A stretch of 64,000 bases of DNA from an uncultured Clostridia bacterium. Lineage in GTDB: Bacteria; Bacillota; Clostridia; TANB77; CAG-508. Both the position numbers and the translations under genes were made by a program. The notes under the pieces are model-generated. The model saw only the letters and a program-made list of their open reading frames with translations, had not been told where the DNA came from and made no database searches. Shown here in pieces: positions 57,102-64,000 of the stretch. How positions within the stretch are numbered: the stretch's first letter is position 1; each line of letters opens with the position of its first letter. Location: positions 1-64,000 of the forward strand of contig CAKOVS010000005.1 of the NCBI GenBank assembly GCA_934122085.1, in the 5' to 3' direction.

Positions 57102-58205
57102 ATGAAAAAAGAAAATGGATTTATAAAATTTTTATTAATATTAATAACAATAGCATTAGCAGGGATACTAATGCTATTTGGATATCTAATGTATAATGAA
57201 TTTTCTGGAAAAGGAGATATTAATTTTGGAAACTTAGAGTTAATATATCCTAAAATAGAAAATCAAGGATCAGAAAATGAAATTAATAATAGTCAAATAA
57301 CATCAAGTACAACTCAAACTGAAGAAAACAAAGAATATGAAAGTAAATATTTATATAGACAATTAAGTAATGATGAGAAAATAATATATGAAAAATTATA
57401 TGAAAACAAAGAGAACTTAAAAACAGGTACATACAAAGTTGAGTTTGGAAATACATTTTATGATTTATTATCACAAGAGAATGGAAGTAATAAATTACAA
57501 GAAGAATATCAAACTGCAATAGAAGCATTTACATATGACAATCCAGATGTATTTTACTTAGATGTTACAAAAATGTACATAAATATAGAAACAACAACAA
57601 AAGTGTTTTCTACAAAATATAATGTATATATAAATAATGCAAAAGATCCAACATATTTATTAGATAGTTTTACCTCAAAATCACAAATAGACCAATGTGA
57701 AAAAGAGATCATAGCCGTAAAAGATCAAATATTAGAGAAAATTAATGGCAAAAATGATGTGGAAAAGATAAGATATATACATAATTATTTAGTTGATACA
57801 ATAGAATATGATCAAACATTTAAAAATGACAATATATATAATATATATGGTGCATTAATATCAAAGTCATGTGTATGTGAAGGATATGCAAAATCTTTAC
57901 AATATTTATTGAATGAATTAGATTTAGAAAATGTTATGGTAACAGGTACTGCGACAAACAGTGATGAAAAAACAGAAAATCACGCTTGGAATTATGTAAA
58001 AGTTGATGATGAATGGTATGCCATAGATACAACTTGGGATGATCCGATAATAGTAGGTGGAGGAAAATTGACAGATACGATAAGATATAGATACTTTTTA
58101 AAAGGAAGTAGTCTTATGGATAAAAATCATAATCTTTCAACAAAATTTACAATTGATGGGCAAGATTTTGAACTTCCAACATTATCAATAAAAAATTATA
58201 AATAG
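57102..58205 (+). CDS. Membrane-anchored transglutaminase-like protein
   Basis: A 367-residue protein with one N-terminal membrane anchor (about 9-30) and a polar N/S/T/E linker. A transglutaminase-like cysteine-protease-fold domain covers residues about 225-320. The triad candidates are Cys259 in CVCEGYAKSL, His in ENHAWNYVKV, and Asp in YAIDTTWDDP. In clostridia such surface proteins may act as proteases or cross-linkers; the reaction is not known. It starts 67 bp after the DUF4363 gene and is followed 12 bp later by prfB. Confidence 0.88.
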   Translation: MKKENGFIKFLLILITIALAGILMLFGYLMYNEFSGKGDINFGNLELIYPKIENQGSENEINNSQITSSTTQTEENKEYESKYLYRQLSNDEKIIYEKLYENKENLKTGTYKVEFGNTFYDLLSQENGSNKLQEEYQTAIEAFTYDNPDVFYLDVTKMYINIETTTKVFSTKYNVYINNAKDPTYLLDSFTSKSQIDQCEKEIIAVKDQILEKINGKNDVEKIRYIHNYLVDTIEYDQTFKNDNIYNIYGALISKSCVCEGYAKSLQYLLNELDLENVMVTGTATNSDEKTENHAWNYVKVDDEWYAIDTTWDDPIIVGGGKLTDTIRYRYFLKGSSLMDKNHNLSTKFTIDGQDFELPTLSIKNYK

Positions 58206-58217
58206 GAGTTGACAGAA

Positions 58218-59331
58218 TTGATAGAATTAGAAGAAAACTTAAATAAATTACAACAATTAAAAAACAAAGTGGAAAGTTTAGGTGAATCTCTTTGACATAG
58301 AATCAAAGAAAGAAGAACTAAATAAATTAGAAGAGCAAACACAACAAGAAAGCTTTTGGCAACAAGATACATCAATAAGCAGTAAAGTATTAGTAAAAAT
58401 AAAAGAATTAAAACATAAAATTGATGAATTTGAATTAGCACAAAATGAAGCAAGTAATTTAATAGAATTAACAGAACTTGCAAATTTAGAGGTTGATGAA
58501 GAAGTTGCAAAAGACATTTTAAAATCTACGAAAAAACTAGAAGATGATGTAGAAAAAATTCAATTAGAAACATTATTATCTGGAAAATATGATAGAAATA
58601 ATGCAATATTAACATTACATCCAGGTGCAGGTGGTACAGAATCACAAGATTGGGCAGAAATGCTTTATAGAATGTATACAAGATGGGCTACTAAAAAAGG
58701 ATATGAAGTAAAAGAACTAGATTATCTTGAAGGTGATGAAGCAGGTATAAAAAGTGTTACATTTGAGATAATTGGAGAAAATGCTTATGGATATATGAAA
58801 GGTGAAATGGGAGTACATAGATTAGTAAGAATTTCACCTTTTGATGCTGGTGGAAGAAGACATACTTCATTTGCATCATTAGAAGTTTTACCTGAAATTA
58901 CAGAAGATATTGAAATAGATATAAATCCAGATGATTTAAGAGTAGATACTTATAGAGCATCAGGAGCTGGTGGACAACATATTAATAAAACATCATCTGC
59001 TGTAAGAATTACACATATACCAACAAATATTGTTGTTGCATGTCAATCAGAACGTTCACAAATTCAAAATAGAGAAACAGCAATGAAAATGTTAAAATCA
59101 AAATTATTTGATTTAAAGGAAAAAGAACAAAAAGAAACAATAAATGATTTAAAAGGCGAACAAAAAGATATTGCATGGGGAAGTCAAATTCGTTCATATG
59201 TATTTTGTCCATATACACTTGTAAAAGATCATAGAACAAATTATGAAGTTGGAAATGTTCAAACAGTTATGGATGGAAATTTAGATGGTTTTATAGAAAG
59301 TTATTTAAAATATATAAATAGTAACAAGTAG
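58218..59331 (+). CDS. prfB: Peptide chain release factor 2 with programmed +1 frameshift
   Basis: RF2 recognises UGA/UAA. The gene starts in frame 1 at TTG 58218 (LIELEENLNKLQQL after the initiator Met). It reaches CTT TGA C at 58290-58296; reading +1 across the TGA continues as DIESKKEELNKLEEQ to the stop at 59331, giving about 370 residues. An SD-like aggtga lies a few bases upstream of the shift site. In the second frame the stop-recognition SPF motif (ISPFDAGGRRHTSFAS) and the catalytic GAGGQHINKT motif are intact. Low RF2 raises frameshifting, so the gene autoregulates. Confidence 0.95.
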
Positions 59332-59350
59332 TCATAAAAACAATATAATA

Positions 59351-59393
59351 TAATAGTTATGTTTATAATTAAATATAACTATTATTTTTTTAC
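59351..59393 (+). terminator. Terminator after prfB
   Basis: taatagttat (59351-59360) pairs with ataactatta (59375-59384), followed by ttttttta. Confidence 0.75.
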
Positions 59394-59412
59394 TATTTAA
59401 GGAAGTTTATAT

Positions 59413-60384
59413 ATGGATATAGTAGTCTTAAAATTTGGAGGAAGTTCACTTGCAAATAATGAAAGATTAATTATGGTAGCAAATAAAATAATAGAAAAAG
59501 CAATGAAACATAAAGTAGTAGTTGTAGTATCAGCACAAGGAAAAACAACAGATAATTTATTAAAACAAGCAAAAGAATTAAAAGAAATAAATAAATCTCA
59601 AAATATAAATAAAAGAGAATTAGATATGTTACTAAGTACAGGTGAACAAGTAAGTGCATCAAAATTAGCAATATTATTGAATCTAATGGGATATAAATCA
59701 ATATCTTTAAATGGATATCAAGCACAAATATATACAAACAATAATTATCAAAACGCATCAATTATAAAAATTGATACTGAAAGAATAAAAAAAGAATTAA
59801 AAGAAAATATAGTAATAATCACAGGATTTCAAGGTATAGATGAAAATAATAATATAACAACATTAGGAAGAGGAGGATCTGATACAACAGCAGTAGCATT
59901 ATCAGCAGAATTAAATGCATCAAAATGCTACATATATTCAGACGTTGATGGTATATATACAGCAGATCCAAGAAAAATACCTAATGCAGATAAATTAACA
60001 AGAATATCTTATGAAGAAATGTATTCATTATCAAGTGAAGGAGCAAAAGTACTTCATGATAGATGTGTAGAAATAGGAGAAAAATTTGATGTACCAATAA
60101 TTACAGAATCAACATTTAATGATAAAAAAGGAACAGAAATAACACATAATCTTGAAAGTTCTGGAGTAAAAAGCATTGTAAAAAAAGAAATATCAAAAAT
60201 TTCAGTTATAGGATATGGAATAAGTTCAAATGATGATATATTACAAAAAGTTCTAGAAATTGCAAATGAAAACAAATTAGAAATCTTTAATATAGAAATA
60301 ACAAGAACAAAAATTTCTATTATTTTTAAAGAAATTATAGATGACAATATATTAAAACAAATACATGATGTATTAATAAGTTAA
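59413..60384 (+). CDS. lysC: Aspartate kinase with a short regulatory region
   Basis: Aspartokinase phosphorylates aspartate, the first step to lysine, threonine, methionine and diaminopimelate. The N-terminal KFGGSSLAN, the middle TLGRGGSDTTAVALSAEL, and YSDVDGIYTADPR are family signatures. The protein is 323 residues, shorter than the usual 400 or more. After the kinase domain (about 1-240) there is room for only about one ACT domain (about 255-323), whereas aspartokinases normally carry two. Feedback control may therefore be reduced or rely on another subunit. Confidence 0.92.
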   Translation: MDIVVLKFGGSSLANNERLIMVANKIIEKAMKHKVVVVVSAQGKTTDNLLKQAKELKEINKSQNINKRELDMLLSTGEQVSASKLAILLNLMGYKSISLNGYQAQIYTNNNYQNASIIKIDTERIKKELKENIVIITGFQGIDENNNITTLGRGGSDTTAVALSAELNASKCYIYSDVDGIYTADPRKIPNADKLTRISYEEMYSLSSEGAKVLHDRCVEIGEKFDVPIITESTFNDKKGTEITHNLESSGVKSIVKKEISKISVIGYGISSNDDILQKVLEIANENKLEIFNIEITRTKISIIFKEIIDDNILKQIHDVLIS

Positions 60385-60385
60385 T

Positions 60386-60430
60386 AAAAAATCTCTTTTG
60401 AGGGCATAATAACTCAAAGGAGATTTTTTT
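60386..60430 (+). terminator. Terminator whose 3' arm contains the SD of the next gene
   Basis: A 17-bp stem (60386-60402 with 60413-60429, one T-G wobble) with a T-run follows lysC. The 3' arm contains aaaggag, 8 nt before the ATG of the ATPase gene at 60431, so the hairpin both terminates transcription and can hide the SD. Confidence 0.8.
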
Positions 60431-62980
60431 ATGTGGTATAAAGAAAAAGAAGAGATATTAAAACAATTAGAAACAAGCTCTAAAGGTATAACAAATTCAG
60501 AAGCAAATAAAAGATTAAAAAAAGAAGGATTAAATAGAATCCCAACAGGCAAGAAAAATACTATTTGGAACATAATTATTGAACAACTGAAAAATCCAAT
60601 AATATTTATACTATTTTTTTCAGCAATATTTTCAATAATAACACAAAGTAAAGCAGATGCAATATTTATATTTGTTGTAATAGGAATAAATACAATTATA
60701 GGAACATATCAGGAATGGAGTTCAGAAAAAAGTGCTGAAAAGCTTCAAAATATGATAAAAATTAGAACTAAAGTATTAAGAGATGGAAAAATAGAAGAAA
60801 TCGATTCAGAAAATATAGTTGTTGGAGATATTGTAGAATTAGAATCTGGAAATAAAGTACCTGCTGATTTGAGATTAATAGATGTAAAAAATCTAAGTAT
60901 AGATGAATCTGTTTTAACAGGTGAATCAAAACCAAAAAATAAATTAGATATAACATTGCCTAAAGAGACAGAATTAGCAGAAAGAGATAATATTGCATTT
61001 GCAGGAAGTATAGTTACAAAAGGAAGAGGAAGAGGTGTTGTAATAGCAACAGGTCAATATACAGAATTCGGAAAAGTTGCAGAAAATGTATTACTTTCAG
61101 AAGATTCAAAAACACCGTTAGTAATTAAAATAGAAAAATTTTCAAAACAAATAAGTTTTGCATTTTTAATTTTTGCAATAATTATATCAATATTTTTGTT
61201 TTTTAAAGGATATAAATTATCTGAAATATTATCAACAGTAATAGCATTAACAGTTTCTGCAATACCAGAGGGGTTAACAATTGCTATGACAATAGTATTA
61301 TCAGTATCTTCAAATAAAATGGCAAGAAGACATGTAATAGTAAAAAAACTAAATGCAGTTGAAAGCTTAGGAAGTTGTAATGTTATAGCAACAGATAAAA
61401 CAGGAACATTAACTGCAAATGAACAAACTGCAAAGAAAATAGTTCTTCCAAATGATAGTGTAGCATCAATAAAAGGAATTGGATATAATGATATAGGTGA
61501 AATAAGATGTGATGAGAAAGATAAAACACAAATAAAAGAAATAGTGAAAATGGGATATATAAATAATGAAGCAAGGCTTGAATATGATGGAAAACAATGG
61601 AAACATTCAGGTGATGCAATAGATACAGCATTTTTAGCATTAGGAATGAAAGTTCCAATAAAAGAACAATTTGATATAAAAAGTATGATACATTATGAGT
61701 CACAATTAAAATATTCAGCAGTAGTATTTGAAGAAAATGATGAATATATAGTAACTATAAAAGGAGCTCCAGAAAAAGTTTTAGAATTTTGTAAATATAT
61801 GAATGGAAAAGATAAGATAAATAAAGATAAAATTTTTAATCAAAATATTCAATTAGCAGAAGAGGGATATAGAGTTATAGCAATTGCTCAAAGAAAAATT
61901 CATAAAAGAAATTTTGAGTCAAAAGAATTAGAAGAAAAAGATCTTAAAGATATGACATTTCTGGGATTAGTAGGATTTGTAGATCCAATTAGAGAAGGGG
62001 TAACAGAAGCAGTAGAAAGTTGTAAAAAAGCTGGAATTGAAACAATTATGATTACTGGAGATCAAAAAAATACAGCAGAAGTAATAGCCAAAAGAATAGG
62101 TATAACTAAAGTATATTCAAGAGCAACACCTATGGAAAAATTAGAAATAGTTAAAAAATTAAAAGAAGAAGGAAAAATGGTTGCTGTAACAGGTGATGGT
62201 GTAAATGATACACCAGCTTTAAAAGCAGCAAATATAGGTGTTGCAATAGGAAGTGGAACAGATATTGCAAAAGAAACAGGGAATATGATAATAACAGATG
62301 ATAATTTTTCATCAATTGTAAATGGTGTAGAAGAAGGAAGAAGAGCATATAATAATATAAGAAAAGTAATATATTTGCTCTTATCAACAGGATTATCTGA
62401 AATAATATTATTTGTATTAGCAATGATATTTAATTTTCCAATACCATTAGTCGCAATACAATTATTATGGTTAAACTTAATAAGTAATGGAATTCAAAGT
62501 AATGCTTTAGCATTTGAAAAAGATGTTGAAGATGTAATGAATAGACCTGCAAATAATCAAAAAATATTTGATAAATTAATGGTAAATGAAATTCTTATAT
62601 CAGCAATAGTAATGGGGATAATAGAATTTGCACTTTATATTTATTTATATAATATAAAACATCTTGAAATAGAAGTTATTAGAAGTTATTTATTAACATT
62701 GATGGTCTTAATGGAAAATATTCATATCTTTAATTGTAGAAGTGAAAGAATTTCAGCATTTAAAATATCAGGACAAAATAATAGATTTTTGATATTTTCA
62801 ATATTGATAACATGTTTAATACAAATAATAGTCGTGAGAAGTGATATATTATCAAATATTTTACGTTTAAAGACAATTCCATTAGAGTTTGCTGGTGGAT
62901 TAGTAGTATTTTCAATACCATTAATAATTATCATGGAAGTGTATAAAAAATATCTTAAAAAAATTTATAAAAATCGTTGA
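60431..62980 (+). CDS. P-type Ca2+-transporting ATPase (P2A-like)
   Basis: An 849-residue P-type ATPase pumping cations out of the cytoplasm, most likely Ca2+. Visible in order: the N-terminal cation-ATPase domain (SSKGITNSEANKRLKKEGLN), VLTGES in the actuator domain, the membrane motif IPEGL (residues 278-282), the phosphorylation motif DKTGTLT with Asp322, KGAPE nucleotide binding, and TGDGVNDTPALKAANIGVAIG. Ten helices are expected, with the last four after residue 650. The PEGL motif and length place it in the SERCA/PMCA-like P2 group rather than the heavy-metal P1B group. Its SD lies inside the upstream terminator hairpin. Confidence 0.92.
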   Translation: MWYKEKEEILKQLETSSKGITNSEANKRLKKEGLNRIPTGKKNTIWNIIIEQLKNPIIFILFFSAIFSIITQSKADAIFIFVVIGINTIIGTYQEWSSEKSAEKLQNMIKIRTKVLRDGKIEEIDSENIVVGDIVELESGNKVPADLRLIDVKNLSIDESVLTGESKPKNKLDITLPKETELAERDNIAFAGSIVTKGRGRGVVIATGQYTEFGKVAENVLLSEDSKTPLVIKIEKFSKQISFAFLIFAIIISIFLFFKGYKLSEILSTVIALTVSAIPEGLTIAMTIVLSVSSNKMARRHVIVKKLNAVESLGSCNVIATDKTGTLTANEQTAKKIVLPNDSVASIKGIGYNDIGEIRCDEKDKTQIKEIVKMGYINNEARLEYDGKQWKHSGDAIDTAFLALGMKVPIKEQFDIKSMIHYESQLKYSAVVFEENDEYIVTIKGAPEKVLEFCKYMNGKDKINKDKIFNQNIQLAEEGYRVIAIAQRKIHKRNFESKELEEKDLKDMTFLGLVGFVDPIREGVTEAVESCKKAGIETIMITGDQKNTAEVIAKRIGITKVYSRATPMEKLEIVKKLKEEGKMVAVTGDGVNDTPALKAANIGVAIGSGTDIAKETGNMIITDDNFSSIVNGVEEGRRAYNNIRKVIYLLLSTGLSEIILFVLAMIFNFPIPLVAIQLLWLNLISNGIQSNALAFEKDVEDVMNRPANNQKIFDKLMVNEILISAIVMGIIEFALYIYLYNIKHLEIEVIRSYLLTLMVLMENIHIFNCRSERISAFKISGQNNRFLIFSILITCLIQIIVVRSDILSNILRLKTIPLEFAGGLVVFSIPLIIIMEVYKKYLKKIYKNR

Positions 62981-63006
62981 CAATTGAGTGATTATTCAAC
63001 TATAAT
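62977..63006 (+). promoter_or_regulatory. Promoter of the cad operon
   Basis: TTGACA at 62977-62982 overlaps the stop codon of the Ca2+-ATPase gene, and TATAAT lies at 63001-63006 (18-bp spacing). The operator arms surround the -10. Confidence 0.75.
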
Positions 63007-63034
63007 ATAGTAAAAGTTGAATAATTACTCAATT
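62982..63034. promoter_or_regulatory. Double ArsR/SmtB-type operator
   Basis: aattgagtgattattcaac (62982-63000) and gttgaataattactcaatt (63016-63034) are reverse complements with one mismatch. Each contains the SmtB/CadC-type dyad TGAxTxATTAxTCA (tgagtgattattca at 62985 and tgaataattactca at 63018). They bracket the -10 element, so the metal sensor encoded at 63201 can repress the operon. Confidence 0.75.
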
Positions 63035-63035
63035 A

Positions 63036-63168
63036 TTTTATATACTAGGAAAGTTCTTTGAACTTCCTAGTATATAAAAGCTATAATCGCTAGCCCTTTG
63101 AGATTTTCTCCTTTTAGTCGAAAACTCAAATCGGGCAAGAACAAATGGCGACTGCGTCGATTTGTTCT
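63036..63168 (-). repeat. 133-bp structured repeat, family 2, copy D
   Basis: The reverse complement of the element at 52518-52650, same length, differing at about 10 positions. It directly follows the double operator, inside the leader of the cadC-like gene. The terminal 16-bp stem is at 63036-63051 with 63064-63079. The agaacaaat/atttgttct stem (minus orientation) carries a paired change relative to copy C. Confidence 0.8.
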
Positions 63169-63200
63169 TACTTACAAAAGAGTAAGGAAAGGAGATATGT

Positions 63201-63563
63201 ATGGCAAGAAATGAATTTGCTTGTGATTGTAATGTAATTCATCAAGATTTAGTTGAATCAACACAAAAACAAATGGTAGATGAAGATGTATTAAATAAAA
63301 TGGCAGATTTTTTCAGCATATTAGGAGATACAACAAGAGTTAAAATATTAGATGCTTTAGATAAAAATGAGCTGTGTGTGTGTGACATAGCAAATGTACT
63401 TGGTATGAGTAAGTCGTCAATTTCACATCAATTAGGAACATTAAGAAGAAGTGGAATTGTAAAGTGTAGAAAACTAGGAAAAGAGGTTTTTTATACACTT
63501 GATGATGAACATGTAAAAGAAGTGTTTGAAGTGGCTATAGAGCATATTGAACATAAAAGATAG
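63201..63563 (+). CDS. cadC: ArsR/SmtB-family metal sensor, CadC-like
   Basis: A 120-residue winged-helix repressor that releases DNA on binding Cd/Pb/Zn. Both metal sites are present. The thiolate site is made by Cys8 and Cys10 near the N-terminus with Cys59-Val-Cys61 (ELCVCD) in the recognition helix. The alpha5 site follows the spacing D-x-H-x10-H-x2-H (Asp102, His104, His115, His118). The DNA-binding segment is VCDIANVLGMSKSSISHQLGTL, in two overlapping pieces. The start ATG follows aaaggaga. A double operator lies upstream and an HMA gene follows. Confidence 0.95.
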   Translation: MARNEFACDCNVIHQDLVESTQKQMVDEDVLNKMADFFSILGDTTRVKILDALDKNELCVCDIANVLGMSKSSISHQLGTLRRSGIVKCRKLGKEVFYTLDDEHVKEVFEVAIEHIEHKR

Positions 63564-63689
63564 GATTGAAAAATATTTATAATTTTGGCTGTGTTAAATT
63601 TCATTTAAAACGCGGTTACATACACTACGTATGCGCCCTTGCCTTTTAAATAAAATTTGCCTTGCCAAAATTCAACTATTTTCCAATCC
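63563..63689 (-). repeat. Foldback structured repeat, family 1, copy B
   Basis: The reverse complement of copy A (7241-7363). It begins at the cadC stop codon. End repeats ggattgaaaaata and tattttccaatcc pair, then aattttggc (63581-63589) with gccaaaatt (63664-63672), then the 15-bp arms 63596-63610 and 63644-63658. It fills most of the gap between the cadC-like and HMA genes. Confidence 0.8.
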
Positions 63690-63739
63690 GGGTATACAAT
63701 TTTTAAAATAAATATAAAAAAGAAGGGTAGGTAATTATT

Positions 63740-63961
63740 ATGAAAATGAAATTTAAAATAAAAGGAATTGATTGTGCAAATTGTGCAGCAGAATTAGAAA
63801 GAGCTATACAAAAAATAGAAGGTGTAACAGAGGCATCTTTGAGTTTTATGACAGAAAAATTGGTAATGGAAATTGAAGATGATAGAAAAGATGAAGTATT
63901 AAAGAATTTAAAAAAGGTTGTAAAAAAAGAGGAACCTGATTGTACTATAGAGGAAATTTAA
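63740..63961 (+). CDS. Heavy-metal-associated (HMA) domain protein
   Basis: A 73-residue ferredoxin-like HMA domain with the metal-binding motif GIDCANCAAELERAI (Cys12 and Cys15). This domain is typical of copper chaperones and of the N-termini of Cd/Zn P1B ATPases. As a separate gene after the CadC-like sensor it may deliver metal to a CadA-type ATPase. The sequence after it ends in an SD-like agaaaggaaa at the window edge, suggesting that such a gene starts just outside. Confidence 0.9.
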   Translation: MKMKFKIKGIDCANCAAELERAIQKIEGVTEASLSFMTEKLVMEIEDDRKDEVLKNLKKVVKKEEPDCTIEEI

Positions 63962-64000
63962 TTCTTTCTCAATTTTGGTTTTGTTTCAAGAAAGGAAAAA

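Overview
The window is a strongly AT-rich chromosomal segment, dense in genes with short SD-led spacers. It fits an uncultured, anaerobic, endospore-forming, low-GC Clostridia bacterium. Evidence for this: TTA/ATA/AGA/GAA codon usage with frequent AGGAGG ribosome sites; the Firmicutes order rimP-nusA-ylxR-infB-rbfA; the sporulation genes spoIVA and spoVT; an anaerobic class III ribonucleotide reductase; and SLH-domain and pseudopilin-like surface proteins. The species assignment is inference. No rRNA operon, CRISPR array, complete prophage, integrase or transposase was seen.

Layout. 1-1.6 kb: a pseudopilin-like gene behind palindromic operators, its 3' end broken by a one-base frameshift. 1.7-11.8 kb: the translation operon rimP-nusA-ylxR-infB-rbfA, then nrnA-truB-metG and a polysaccharide deacetylase. 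11.8-14.4 kb: two orphan genes with atypical composition. 14.4-17.4 kb: a divergent Crp/Fnr regulator and nrdD. 17.5-20.9 kb: a permease and an orphan VirD4/TraG-like ATPase. 20.9-26.7 kb: queA, an unknown gene, tgt, a WG-repeat protein, a DUF4321 protein and an unknown membrane protein. 27-34 kb: an MMPL exporter with a heptad-repeat partner, then a two-component system and a DUF308 protein. 34-37.5 kb: a thioredoxin reductase-like gene flanked by two islets of foreign-looking codon usage that share one promoter and leader design, then trxA and an S4-domain protein. 37.5-44.7 kb: rimI-tsaB (minus strand), a CAP+SLH surface protein, DUF4173, and a DUF2975 + XRE pair. 44.7-53.3 kb: spoIVA, a UDP-sugar pyrophosphorylase with a left-handed beta-helix acyltransferase, recD2, SOS-type recN and spoVT. 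53.4-64 kb: a tRNA-CAT, small proteins, DUF421-DUF4363, a transglutaminase-like protein, prfB with its programmed frameshift, aspartokinase, a Ca2+-type P-ATPase, and the start of a cadmium/zinc operon (cadC-like sensor and HMA protein) that runs off the window.

Most notable are repeated non-coding structures. Two unrelated families of structured intergenic repeats (about 125 bp and 133 bp) each occur twice, in opposite orientations. In both families paired base changes preserve the hairpin stems. One copy of each family lies inside the cad operon. A third, single-copy foldback structure sits before the two-component system. Independently, two codon-atypical single-gene islets flanking the thioredoxin reductase gene share an identical 22-bp promoter core, the same spacing and a covarying leader hairpin. 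Together these suggest small mobile or regulatory cassettes scattered through an otherwise housekeeping region.
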